A DNA stretch of 64,000 bases from positions 1-64,000 of the forward strand of contig NZ_AUGE01000010.1 of NCBI RefSeq assembly GCF_000426865.1, in the 5' to 3' direction. How positions within the stretch are numbered: position 1 is the first letter of the stretch; each line of letters begins with the position of its first letter. Under the pieces are notes generated by a model. It was not told the DNA's origin and made no database searches. It saw nothing but the letters and a program-made list of their open reading frames with translations. Origin of the DNA: Citrifermentans bremense R1. Its GTDB lineage: Bacteria > Desulfobacterota > Desulfuromonadia > Geobacterales > Geobacteraceae. The position numbers were made by a program, and so were the translations under genes. Shown here piece after piece: positions 10,927 through 19,598 of the stretch.

Positions 10927-11979
10927 ATGGATCCGGTCCGGCACCTGAAAATCTCGATTGGAGTGTTGTTGCTCCTGCTGTCGTTCGGCACCTTCGGCTA
11001 CATCGCCATCGAGGGGTGGGACACTCTCGACGCCTTGTACATGACGGTGATCACCCTGGGGACAGTGGGCTTCAGAGAGGTGCACAACCTCAGTTCGGCC
11101 GGCAAGATCTTCACCATGCTGCTGATATTTTTCGGTGTCGGCGTCATTGGTTACATCGTGGGCAGCCTGGCCCAGATCATGTTCGAGGGGCAGTTTCAGC
11201 GGATCATGGGGAGGAAGAAGGTGGAAAAGGCGATTGCTGCGCTGGAAGGGCACTACATCATCTGCGGGTTCGGGCGGATAGGGTCGTTGATCTGCAAGGA
11301 GTTCTCGGCCAAGCCGCTCCCCTTCGTGGTGGTGGAAAAGGACCCGGCCATGGTGGACATCATGGAGCAGGACGGACCGGGCTACCTGGTGTTACGCGGC
11401 GACGCGACCATAGACGACGTGCTCCTGAAGGCGGGGATCAAGAAAGCGCGGGGGCTCATTTCGGTGGTCACCTCGGACACCGAGAACGTCTACATAACCC
11501 TCACCGCCCGCGGGCTCAACCCGGACCTCTTCATCCTGGCGCGGGCCGGCGAGGAGGGGTCGGAAATAAAGCTGAAGCGGGCCGGCGCCAACAAGGTCGT
11601 CTCTCCCTATCTCATCGGCGGCTCCCGCATGGCCCAGGCGATACTGCGCCCGACGGTGGTCGACTTCATCGAGATCGCCACCGGCCACGAGCACATGGAA
11701 CTGCAGATGGAGGAAATCCTGATTCCCCCCGGTTGCGGCTTCATCGGTGAGACGCTGGCCAGTTCCGGGTTCAGGAAGGAGACCGGGGTCATCATCGTCG
11801 GCGTCAAGAAGCAAAACGGCAAGATGGTGTTCAATCCGGAGTCCCACACGAAGCTGGAGGCGCACGACACGCTGATCGTTTTGGGGGAACCCGCTGCGAT
11901 TCAGAAACTGGAGCAGTTGGTCGGCTGCGATACCTGCGCCGAGGAACTGATCAAAAAGCACAGGAAAAAAGATGACTAA
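10927..11979 (+). CDS. Potassium channel protein with RCK (TrkA-N/TrkA-C) domains
   Basis: This 350-residue inner-membrane protein has two N-terminal membrane helices (residues about 9-27 and 60-88) around a pore loop with the filter-like sequence TLGTVGF. A cytoplasmic Rossmann RCK domain follows (YIICGFGRIG near residue 106) and then a TrkA-C domain. The layout matches MthK-like gated potassium channels. The filter has GF where many channels have GYG. The ATG at 10927 is chosen because GAGGGAG lies 8-9 bases upstream and the membrane helix begins soon after. Its last 8 bases overlap the next gene. Confidence 0.88.
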   Translation: MDPVRHLKISIGVLLLLLSFGTFGYIAIEGWDTLDALYMTVITLGTVGFREVHNLSSAGKIFTMLLIFFGVGVIGYIVGSLAQIMFEGQFQRIMGRKKVEKAIAALEGHYIICGFGRIGSLICKEFSAKPLPFVVVEKDPAMVDIMEQDGPGYLVLRGDATIDDVLLKAGIKKARGLISVVTSDTENVYITLTARGLNPDLFILARAGEEGSEIKLKRAGANKVVSPYLIGGSRMAQAILRPTVVDFIEIATGHEHMELQMEEILIPPGCGFIGETLASSGFRKETGVIIVGVKKQNGKMVFNPESHTKLEAHDTLIVLGEPAAIQKLEQLVGCDTCAEELIKKHRKKDD

Positions 11980-12742
11980 ACGCGTTTTCGTCCACGTCCC
12001 CTACCTGCAGATCGAGCAGCATCTCCCCTTCATACTGGAGCGCCGGCTCAACCCGGAGATCTTCTTTTCCGCCGACGCCTTGGACGCTTTGGCGCCGTCG
12101 CAACTTGCGGCCACGGCGGATGCTTTGCGCGGCGCGGGGCTCAGTTGCACCATCCACGCGCCGTTCATGGATCTGAACCCCGGTTCCTTCGAGAAGATGT
12201 TGAGGGCCGCCACGGTCAGCCGCTTCCAGCAGGTGCTCGACGCGGCGCAGACCCTGCGTCCCGAGGTGATGGTGTTCCATCCGGGATTCGACCGCTGGCG
12301 TTACGGCGAGGCGGCCGCGCAGTGGCTGGAGCTGAGCGTCGCGGTCTGGCGGGAGGTGCTGCTGCGGGCGGAGGCGATCGGCACTGTCATCGCGGTGGAG
12401 AACATCTTCGAGGAGGAGCCTTCAACCCTGAAGGCGCTGTTCGAAGCGGTGGAGCACCCGCGCTTCGGGCACTGCTTCGACGTCGGGCACTGGAACCTGT
12501 TCAAAAAGGTAGGGATGGCCGAGTGGTTCGAGGCGCTGGGGGGAAGGATTGCCGAGGTGCATATCCACGACAACGGCGGCACCCGCGACGATCATGCCCC
12601 GCCGGGCGAAGGCGGGATCGACTTCAAGCAGTTTTTCGACCTGATGGAGCGCTACGCCTCCGACGCGGCCTACACCATAGAGGCGCACAGCATGAAGGAT
12701 TTGGAGAGGTCGCTGGAGGCGCTCAAGCCTTACCTGGGGTAG
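11972..12742 (+). CDS. Sugar phosphate isomerase/epimerase family protein (TIM barrel)
   Basis: This 256-residue protein is of the xylose isomerase-like/AP endonuclease 2 TIM-barrel superfamily. Candidate metal-binding segments are CTIHAPFMDLNPG, MVFHPGFD, IAVENIFEE, HCFDVGHWN and AEVHIHDNGG, spaced along the barrel. Substrate is not evident. The ATG overlaps the channel gene by 8 bases, implying co-transcription. Its 3' end overlaps the convergent DUF2127 gene by 13 bases. Confidence 0.82.
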   Translation: MTKRVFVHVPYLQIEQHLPFILERRLNPEIFFSADALDALAPSQLAATADALRGAGLSCTIHAPFMDLNPGSFEKMLRAATVSRFQQVLDAAQTLRPEVMVFHPGFDRWRYGEAAAQWLELSVAVWREVLLRAEAIGTVIAVENIFEEEPSTLKALFEAVEHPRFGHCFDVGHWNLFKKVGMAEWFEALGGRIAEVHIHDNGGTRDDHAPPGEGGIDFKQFFDLMERYASDAAYTIEAHSMKDLERSLEALKPYLG

Positions 12743-13197
12743 GGGCGTCCCTTGCGGCGCTTGAGCATCACGGCGAGGTAGCCTACGACGGCGATGTTGA
12801 CGATGAAGACAGCTATGCGGGGCCAGACGGGCTTGCGCCAGATTTCGACGACCTCGACGGGAAGGTAGATACCCCCCGACAAAAAGCCCAGCCATTCCGC
12901 CCAGGGGCGCTCTTTCCACAGCCCGTAAGCCTCTGCCAGGCGTACCGCCGAGTAGGCAAGCGCCGACAGGGCGAGGAGCCAAAGTTGCGGTTCGGTGATG
13001 CGGTTCGCAGTGTCGATGAAGATGGAGGGGTAGTGCCTTGCCGGGTTCAGGTGCAGGACCTCGACCAGTTGCACGGCCATCTCGTGCAGGTCTTTGTGGA
13101 TCAGCGTGAGCACGCCGCATCCAGCCGCCAGCACGGTGATCCCCTTCATCCCCTCCATGATGGAGACCAACCGCAGCCCTTTGTAGCTTGTCGTCAT
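12730..13197 (-). CDS. DUF2127-like integral membrane protein
   Basis: The 155-residue hydrophobic protein has about four membrane segments (roughly residues 15-35, 65-85, 100-118 and 125-143). It resembles DUF2127 proteins in length and in the SIMEGMKGI opening and the SGGIYLPVEVVEI segment. Function is unknown. The ATG at 13197 has GGAGAGG upstream; a longer in-frame extension would prepend basic low-complexity sequence and cover the next gene. It lies just downstream of the monooxygenase-like gene in the same direction. Confidence 0.75.
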   Translation of the reverse strand: MTTSYKGLRLVSIMEGMKGITVLAAGCGVLTLIHKDLHEMAVQLVEVLHLNPARHYPSIFIDTANRITEPQLWLLALSALAYSAVRLAEAYGLWKERPWAEWLGFLSGGIYLPVEVVEIWRKPVWPRIAVFIVNIAVVGYLAVMLKRRKGRPYPR

Positions 13198-13220
13198 CGC
13201 GCCTCTCCGCCTGGTTGCCG

Positions 13221-13526
13221 TCAGACCTGCCGCAGCACCTTGAGTGACACTCCCTCCACCAGATCCTTCACCCTTTCCCGATACTCCAGCATGTGCGCCG
13301 ACTCCAGATGCCGGTGCAGCGCCTCCATGTTTTGCCATTTTTCCATCACCGTCACGACCTGAGGGTCGAGCGCTTGCACCCCGATTCCGGAGTCGGCGTC
13401 GATGGCGGGAAAATATTCGACGCACCCTTCCTCGTTGCTGACCTTGGGGACGTTCCCGTGGAAGATCTCCAGGAACTCTTCACGCTTACCCTCTTTCACC
13501 GTTATCGAAGCTACTACGCTGATCAT
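13221..13526 (-). CDS. Antibiotic biosynthesis monooxygenase (YgiN-like) family protein
   Basis: The 101-residue product is a small ferredoxin-like alpha/beta protein with the ABM pattern: SVVASITVKEGKREEFL at the start, GCVEYFPAID in the middle and EKWQNMEALHRHL before the last helix. Such proteins act as dimeric quinol monooxygenases or related enzymes; the substrate cannot be told here. The ATG at 13526 has AGGAGG 7 bases upstream. It probably shares a transcript with the DUF2127 gene. Confidence 0.85.
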   Translation of the reverse strand: MISVVASITVKEGKREEFLEIFHGNVPKVSNEEGCVEYFPAIDADSGIGVQALDPQVVTVMEKWQNMEALHRHLESAHMLEYRERVKDLVEGVSLKVLRQV

Positions 13527-13601
13527 ATCCAATCCTCCTGATTTTGATGGACTATCTGATACGCCACGACCGGCTCTGGGCGCTATCTTTCGCCCTCCCT
13601 G

Positions 13602-13931
13602 TCAGCCCCGGAATATGAAGAAGACTGCGCCCGCCATGCAGCAACCCGCCCAGAGGTAGTCGAGCTTGAGCGGTTGCCCCATGTAGAAGACGGCAAAGGG
13701 GGCGAAGACCGAAAGGGTGATAATTTCCTGCATTATTTTTAATTGCCCCAGGCTAAAGGTGCCGTATCCGGCGCGGTTCGCCGGGACCTGCAGCATGTAC
13801 TCGAAAAGGGCAATGCCCCAACTGGCGAGGATCGCCACGTAGACCGGCGCGCTGCGCAGGTCCTTCAGGTGGGCGTACCAGGCGAAGGTCATGAACACGT
13901 TAGATAAGACAAGCAGGACAATGGTTCTCAT
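13602..13931 (-). CDS. DMT-family small membrane protein (DUF486)
   Basis: This 109-residue protein has four predicted membrane helices and the DUF486 landmarks MTFAWYAHLK, WGIALFEY, QVPANRAGY and QLKIMQEIITL. The family is related to drug/metabolite transporters of the small multidrug resistance size, but its substrate is unknown. The ATG at 13931 follows GAAGAAGGG and gives the usual family length; an in-frame ATG at 13958 would add nine basic residues. Confidence 0.85.
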   Translation of the reverse strand: MRTIVLLVLSNVFMTFAWYAHLKDLRSAPVYVAILASWGIALFEYMLQVPANRAGYGTFSLGQLKIMQEIITLSVFAPFAVFYMGQPLKLDYLWAGCCMAGAVFFIFRG

Positions 13932-14163
13932 GGCGGCCCTTCTTCGCAGCGGTTTCATCCTGAAGCAGAACCTGGGAACCAGGTGGGCTGCCGGGGATTA
14001 TTCCGTGCTGTAAATACCCTGTTCGGGTTCCGGCGAGCCGGCAGCTGCGAAGCATAGCACGACAGCGGGCGCCGGTGCAAAACTTTGACGTTGGGGCCTG
14101 CCGGATCCACTTCGGAAGACGGTCATTTTATTTGTTCTGAATAATTAACAAAAACACTATTTA

Positions 14164-14179
14164 ACTTCTGCCTAGAAGT
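14164..14179. promoter_or_regulatory. Dyad in the gap leader region
   Basis: ACTTCT, GCCT, AGAAGT: a perfect 6-4-6 dyad about 210 bases upstream of the GAPDH gene, in an AT-rich stretch. Possible operator; the regulator is unknown. Confidence 0.35.
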
Positions 14180-14202
14180 AATAATTGTTTACAGCACGCA
14201 AA

Positions 14203-14248
14203 TGCAGTAGGATGCTGGGGTTTACGCCGGATTAACTGCAATTTTTTT
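14203..14248 (+). terminator. Terminator-like hairpin in the GAPDH upstream region
   Basis: TGCAGT (14203-14208) pairs with ACTGCA (14235-14240), then A and T7. The loop is long (26 nt), so it is a weak candidate. It could be an attenuator, since the GAPDH gene begins 143 bases downstream. The rest of the 13932-14390 gap shows no gene and no RNA family that I could recognise. Confidence 0.35.
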
Positions 14249-14390
14249 CTGTTGTTGAATAAAATTTGCCGAGGCTACACAAGCTCACTGGGAAACCTAG
14301 ATACTGCCTCCATTTTCCTGAGACACAAAAAGTTTGCGCTGCACTTTAACTCAAAGAACAGGCGTTATTTTCTGAGAAGGGAACGAATCT

Positions 14391-15833
14391 ATGATCATGA
14401 AGAAACAGGAAGCGTATTTGAAGGAGTGGCAGGGGCACGAGGAGCTCGCGGAACAGATGCTCCCCATCATCGGTCGCCTGTACCGTGACCACAACATCGT
14501 GACCACCGTGTACGGCAAGTCGCTGGTCAACATCCCGACCATCGACATCCTCAAGGCGCACCGGTTCGCCCGCCTGATCCTCGACGGCGAGCTGACCGTG
14601 CAGGAGACATTTCCCATTCTGGAAGCCATCGGCAAGATGGACCTCGCTCCGGCCCGCATCGACCTGGGCAGGCTGGCGGTCCGCTACCAGTCGCAGCAGG
14701 GGGGCTCGGTCACCGACTTCCTGAGCCGCGAACTTGCCTCCGTCAATACCGGCCGCACACCGCTTTTGGACGAGCCGCAGGACATCGTGCTGTACGGCTT
14801 CGGCCGCATCGGTCGCCTTGTGGCCCGCATCCTGGTCGAGAAGTCCGGCTCCGGCGAGAAGCTCAGGCTGCGCGCGGCCGTGGTCCGCAAGGGCGGCCCG
14901 GACGACCTGGTGAAAAGGGCAAGCCTTCTGCGCCGCGACTCGGTGCACGGACCCTTCAACGGGATCATCACCATCGACGAGGAAGAAAACGCGATCATCG
15001 CCAACGGCAACATGATCCGCATCATCTACGCCGACGCGCCGGAGAACGTAGACTACGCACAGTACGGCATTCATAATGCGATCGTGATCGACAACACCGG
15101 CAAGTGGCGCGACCGCGAAGGGCTGGGGCGTCATCTGAAGGCGTCGGGCGTCTCCCAGGTCGTGCTCACCGCACCGGGCAAAGGTGACATCCCCAACGTC
15201 GTCTTCGGCGTCAACAACGAACTGATCACCTCCACCGAGAGCATCTTCTCAGCGGCGAGCTGCACCACCAACGCCATCGTGCCGGTTCTCAAGGCAGTGA
15301 GCGACAACTTCGGGATCGTGAGTGGCCACGTGGAAACCTGCCACTCCTACACCAACGACCAAAACCTGATCGACAACTACCACAAGGCGGACCGCCGCGG
15401 GCGGAGCGCCCCCTTGAACATGGTCATCACCGAGACCGGCGCCGCCAAGGCCGTCGCCAAGGTGCTTCCGGAGCTGACCGGGAAGCTGACCGGCAACGCC
15501 ATCCGCGTGCCGACCCCGAACGTCTCGCTGGCGATCCTGAACCTGCAGCTCAAGTCGGAAACCGACGTCGCGACGTTGAACGGCTACCTGCGCGCCATGT
15601 CGCTCGACTCGCCGCTGCAGAACCAGATCGACTACACCAATTCCCCGGACGTCGTTTCCAGCGACATGGTCGGTTCGCGCCACGCCGGCGTGGTCGACTC
15701 TCTGGCCACCATCGTCCAGGGCAACCGCTGCGTCCTCTACGTCTGGTACGACAACGAGTTCGGCTACAGCTGCCAGGTCGTGCGCATGGTGCAGAAGATG
15801 GCAGGCCTGGAACTTCCGGTGCTGCCGGCATAA
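14391..15833 (+). CDS. gap: Glyceraldehyde-3-phosphate dehydrogenase, long form
   Basis: An NAD(P)-dependent oxidoreductase acting on glyceraldehyde 3-phosphate in glycolysis or gluconeogenesis. The Rossmann motif YGFGRIGRL lies near residue 128 and the catalytic cysteine is in SAASCTTN near residue 290, followed by HSYTNDQNLID. At 480 residues it is about 140 longer than standard GAPDH; the extra part is an N-terminal helical extension. This matches a distinct long GAPDH class known from gammaproteobacteria and others. AAGGGA lies upstream of the ATG. A strong terminator follows. The long AT-rich leader suggests regulated expression. Confidence 0.92.
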   Translation: MIMKKQEAYLKEWQGHEELAEQMLPIIGRLYRDHNIVTTVYGKSLVNIPTIDILKAHRFARLILDGELTVQETFPILEAIGKMDLAPARIDLGRLAVRYQSQQGGSVTDFLSRELASVNTGRTPLLDEPQDIVLYGFGRIGRLVARILVEKSGSGEKLRLRAAVVRKGGPDDLVKRASLLRRDSVHGPFNGIITIDEEENAIIANGNMIRIIYADAPENVDYAQYGIHNAIVIDNTGKWRDREGLGRHLKASGVSQVVLTAPGKGDIPNVVFGVNNELITSTESIFSAASCTTNAIVPVLKAVSDNFGIVSGHVETCHSYTNDQNLIDNYHKADRRGRSAPLNMVITETGAAKAVAKVLPELTGKLTGNAIRVPTPNVSLAILNLQLKSETDVATLNGYLRAMSLDSPLQNQIDYTNSPDVVSSDMVGSRHAGVVDSLATIVQGNRCVLYVWYDNEFGYSCQVVRMVQKMAGLELPVLPA

Positions 15834-15864
15834 GCAGGAACCTTTGAATAGCAAAAAACGAGGG

Positions 15865-15897
15865 GGCATCCGGGAGATCGGGTGCCTTCTTTTTTTA
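15865..15897 (+). terminator. Terminator after gap
   Basis: An 8-bp stem GGCATCCG / CGGGTGCC (one G-U pair) with loop GGAGAT (15873-15878), followed by TTCTTTTTTT. Confidence 0.9.
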
Positions 15898-15990
15898 CTC
15901 CCCCTTGACCCCCTCCCTTTTTGCCACTCCCGTTTTCCCTTGTAATAACGGCCATTCAGGGTACAGTTCTCGCTGCAAAGGAACCGAACC

Positions 15991-18900
15991 ATGAGCGAAC
16001 CCGAGAAGAAAGAGAAGGACCTCAAAAAAAACGCCACCATCGCCTCTCTCGTTGCTGCATCGGCATTGGGCCTCGTGCTGCTTTGCCTCGTCGCCTTCCG
16101 GATTTACCTCGCCACTTCGTACCCCGCTTCCCAGCTCTCCCGCCTGGTTACCGACCGGCTGCAGCAGGAATTCACCGTCAAGGAGATCGGCCTTTCCGGC
16201 AGGACACTCATCCTGAAGGGGGTGCGCCTGAAGAACCCAGCGGGGTTTGCTTCCGGTGAACTCTTCTCGGCGGACCGGGTGGTCATTGCCCCGCGGTGGA
16301 TCCAGCTCTTGCGGGGGCGGCAGCGCTTCGAGCTGATCGACATCGAGGGGGGGAAGCTCGCACTGGAAAAAGGTGCCCGCGGCACCTGGAACTTCACCGG
16401 GATCCGGCGCCGGCTAGCGGCCCGGAGGCCCGCGGGGAAAGCCGCCCCGGAAACGGTGATCGGGAAGCTCTTGGTGAAAAACAGCAGCATCACCATCCAG
16501 GGGGAGGGGGTGCATGGAATCAACCTGCAGGTCTTCAACCTGGCTAGCGGCGGATCGCGCAGCGCACAAGTGGAACTCGCCTTCGAGGACGGCGCCCGTA
16601 ACCGCTATCTGCTTACGGGGACGGCCCGCCCGGGTGCGGACGCCGCTGTCGACCTCTCCCTGAAGGCGCCCTCCATCTCCCTAAAAAACCTGGCGTCCCT
16701 CTTCAAACTCAAGGATCCCGAGCCTTTCCAGGATGCCCAAGGGGCGCTGCAGGCGAGTGCGGTCCTGGCGAAGGGCGAGCTGAAAAGCACCGGGAGCTTC
16801 TCCTTCCGCAAGGTCTTGATCCCCGCCGCCCGGGGCGACTATCCCATCGCCGGTCTGTTGCAGTTCAACGGCGTCTACAACCTCTCCGAGGACACCGCCC
16901 ATCTGGACGAAGCGACGCTCACCATAGACAAGATGGCGCGGCTGCAGGCAGGGGGAACCGTCACCGGCGTGAAGAAGGAACGGGTGTTCGACCTCCTTGT
17001 TTCCATGGACGCCGTGGACCTCGCGCTGATAAACGTGCTGCTGCCGGAGGAATCGCGCCATGACCTCAACTTCGGCGGCAGGCTCCGCTGCGAGTCGTTG
17101 CGCCTGGAAGGAAACGGCAGGGCGGGTATCGAGAGCGTGGTGGGGAACCTGCAACTGCGGGACGGCTTGCTGGCTCGAGAAAACGACCTGATCGCGGCGG
17201 GGGTGGCCGGAGACCTCGCCCTCTCCCGACGCGGTGCGACCGTGTCCGCGCGCGGCAAATTCTCCCTCCCTCGTCCTGAGCCGAAGGCGCTGGTCCAGGC
17301 GCTGGAGCTCCCGGTGGAGCTCACCCTCTCCGCTGGGCTGAAGCCTCTTCGCGCCAGGAGCGAGGCGCTATCTGCGCGGGTCATGGGGGTAGCCGTGTCG
17401 GGGAGCGCTGCTTACGACGTGGGGAGCTCCGAGCCGCTACGGGCCGACCTCGCCTTTACGACCAGGGAGCCGGAGCGGCTCAACCCGTGGCTCTCCCGCT
17501 ACGGCATGGAGGCCTTCTCCGGAACCGGCACCGGCAGCGTCCGGTTAGCTGCTAAGGGGGCGCAGGAGCTCAACGCCTCGGCCCGGGTCACAGTCGCCAA
17601 CCTTAAGGGGAAGCAGGGGAAGGACAGCATCGGCGTGAAGGCTGGGACGGCGACGGCCACGGTGAAAAAGCGTGGAGAGAAACTGCAGGTCCACGGGGAC
17701 GCCCGTCTCGCCGCATTCTCCTTCCAGGGGAAGAGCGGCGACGCGCTTTTCGCCTACCATGTGGCGGACCGCTACCTCTACTTGAACGGGCTACAGGCCT
17801 CCTGGGGGGAAACCCGCTTCTCCGCCACGAGCCTGAGCGGAGAACTCCCGGCCGCGGCAGTGACCGGGCAGCTTACCCGCCGTCCGCTGCGCCTCGACCT
17901 GGAAGGGGGGGCGCTTGGACAAGGCAACTTCCAGCTCTCCGGCATCGCAGGGAGGGTAAGGGGGAGCCTCGTCGGCGAAGGGAAGGAAAAATGGCTGGAA
18001 GGAAGCGCCGATCTTGCCTCCCGCGCACTCTCCTGGCGCAACGCGGCGATGGCCGCCCCCGTCCTGCATGCCACTTTTGCGAGACAGGGTGGAAGGGCCG
18101 AACTGCACGGGCAACTGCTGGGGGGGAAGGTGGCTGGAAAGGCGGCCTTTCGCCCCTTTGCACCGGGAGCGCCATCCAGCTTCAACGTCAGCATAACCGG
18201 CGCCGCCGCGAAGGAGATTTCGCGCCTTGCCGCCGGCGAAGCCGGCACCCGCCCCAGCGCCGGTAGCGTGGAGTTGAAACTGGAAGGGACCAATGCCTGG
18301 AAAAGCGGTCTCTCCTGTCGCTTCGACGCCAGGGGGCGGGACATCGCCCTCGTCAACGCCACGGGCAAGACCCTCGTGTCGGGTGCAGCCGCCTCGGTCA
18401 AGGGGCGCCTCTCCGGAGGAACCCTGACCATCGACGAGGGCACCGTCATGCCGGGTCGGGGCGTTACCCTCACCGCGCGGGGGGAGATAGCGGACGCGCT
18501 GTCGGACAAGCGGCGCGGGACCTTGCTGCTCGCCCTGCCGGAGACCTCGTTGAACGACCTGGTGGAATCGCTCATCAACCTCGCCCCCCCGCTGATCCAG
18601 GAAGCTACGGTGAAGGGGAGTGTGGCGGCGGAGGGGAGGATAGAGCTGCGTGAAGGACGCAAGGTTCTCAACTGCGGCGTGACGGTGAGAGGCGGAAGGG
18701 TGGAGGCGCCAGCCCAGAAATTCCTGGTGGCGGACCTGAACGGAAGGGTTCCACTATCTCTGGACTTCGGGGGGAAGGGGAGTGCCGCGCCGCGTGCCGC
18801 CGGAGAGTTCAGCCGGGAGAACTATCCCCGCGTCCTGGCGCAACTGCGCGCAACCCCGCCGGGGGGAGACCTGGTCACCGTGGAGAAGATCGGCTTCGGC

Positions 18901-19554
18901 TCCGTCCAGACCGGGAAGCTGAGCGCGCAGCTTCGTGCGCAAAACGGGCTCACGGAGATCACCTCCCTGCGTACTACCCTTTACGACGGGACTGTGTTGG
19001 GGAGAGGCCATCTTCTATTTGCCGGCGAGGCAACCTACCGCGGCGACCTCCTGGTCAACGGTCTCAGCATGAAGGCCCTGTGCAGGAGCCTCCCCAACCT
19101 GGAAGGGTACATCTCCGGACGCGTGGACGGCGTTATCAGCATGCACGGCATCGGGGGAGACCAAAAGCGCCTGACTGGTTTCGTCGACCTCTGGGCCCGC
19201 GAAGGGGGGGGCGAAAAGATGCTGGTGAGCAAGCAGTTTCTGCAGCGCCTGGCCAAGCAGAAGCTCTCAGGCTTCTTCCTGAGCAGCGACCGCGCCTACG
19301 ACAAGGCGGAGATCAAGGCGACGCTGGAGCGGGGGGAGCTTACCTTCAACGCGCTGCAGATCCTGAACACCAACGCCCTCGGGATCAAGGACCTGAACGT
19401 CAACATCGCCCCGACGCAGAACCGGATCGCCCTGGACCACCTGCTGGAGTCGATAAAGGAGGCGGCGGTGCGCGGCGTGCCGGCCACCGGCGGAGAGGCC
19501 CCGGCGAAGAAGCCGCAGCAGGAACCGGCGCCCGAGTTCAAGTGGGAGGAGTGA
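15991..19554 (+). CDS. AsmA/YdbH-like giant envelope protein
   Basis: A 1187-residue protein with one N-terminal membrane anchor (residues about 16-40) and a long periplasmic beta-rich body, as in AsmA-like bridge proteins. These proteins are thought to carry phospholipids between inner and outer membranes. An AsmA-type start (NRL/SRLV...L segment after the anchor) and repeated short beta-strand blocks run through the whole length. It is followed 44 bases later by a DUF1318 (YdbL-like) lipoprotein, which matches the E. coli ydbH-ynbE-ydbL arrangement and makes the YdbH type most likely. The acidic C-terminal tail ends EFKWEE. AAAGGA precedes the ATG. Confidence 0.82.
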   Translation: MSEPEKKEKDLKKNATIASLVAASALGLVLLCLVAFRIYLATSYPASQLSRLVTDRLQQEFTVKEIGLSGRTLILKGVRLKNPAGFASGELFSADRVVIAPRWIQLLRGRQRFELIDIEGGKLALEKGARGTWNFTGIRRRLAARRPAGKAAPETVIGKLLVKNSSITIQGEGVHGINLQVFNLASGGSRSAQVELAFEDGARNRYLLTGTARPGADAAVDLSLKAPSISLKNLASLFKLKDPEPFQDAQGALQASAVLAKGELKSTGSFSFRKVLIPAARGDYPIAGLLQFNGVYNLSEDTAHLDEATLTIDKMARLQAGGTVTGVKKERVFDLLVSMDAVDLALINVLLPEESRHDLNFGGRLRCESLRLEGNGRAGIESVVGNLQLRDGLLARENDLIAAGVAGDLALSRRGATVSARGKFSLPRPEPKALVQALELPVELTLSAGLKPLRARSEALSARVMGVAVSGSAAYDVGSSEPLRADLAFTTREPERLNPWLSRYGMEAFSGTGTGSVRLAAKGAQELNASARVTVANLKGKQGKDSIGVKAGTATATVKKRGEKLQVHGDARLAAFSFQGKSGDALFAYHVADRYLYLNGLQASWGETRFSATSLSGELPAAAVTGQLTRRPLRLDLEGGALGQGNFQLSGIAGRVRGSLVGEGKEKWLEGSADLASRALSWRNAAMAAPVLHATFARQGGRAELHGQLLGGKVAGKAAFRPFAPGAPSSFNVSITGAAAKEISRLAAGEAGTRPSAGSVELKLEGTNAWKSGLSCRFDARGRDIALVNATGKTLVSGAAASVKGRLSGGTLTIDEGTVMPGRGVTLTARGEIADALSDKRRGTLLLALPETSLNDLVESLINLAPPLIQEATVKGSVAAEGRIELREGRKVLNCGVTVRGGRVEAPAQKFLVADLNGRVPLSLDFGGKGSAAPRAAGEFSRENYPRVLAQLRATPPGGDLVTVEKIGFGSVQTGKLSAQLRAQNGLTEITSLRTTLYDGTVLGRGHLLFAGEATYRGDLLVNGLSMKALCRSLPNLEGYISGRVDGVISMHGIGGDQKRLTGFVDLWAREGGGEKMLVSKQFLQRLAKQKLSGFFLSSDRAYDKAEIKATLERGELTFNALQILNTNALGIKDLNVNIAPTQNRIALDHLLESIKEAAVRGVPATGGEAPAKKPQQEPAPEFKWEE

Positions 19555-19598
19555 GTAGTGAACGTAACCGGAAGTAAATAAAAAAACGGAGGTATCTC

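Noticed and set aside
12145-13362. Long plus-strand frame of 405 codons across three genes
   Set aside because: It is Arg/Gly-rich and lies out of frame over the TIM-barrel, DUF2127 and monooxygenase genes, which have clear family motifs and ribosome sites.
13960-14100. Guanidine riboswitch upstream of the DUF486 small transporter gene
   Set aside because: GGGTTCCGGCGAG looked similar to a ykkC element, but it lies on the wrong strand for the gene and the remaining conserved segments are missing.
14100-14390. Cyclic dinucleotide (GEMM) riboswitch upstream of GAPDH
   Set aside because: Geobacter species carry many, and CACGCAAA occurs at about 14195, but the conserved AAACC and GGGxCGxAAAGCC blocks are absent.
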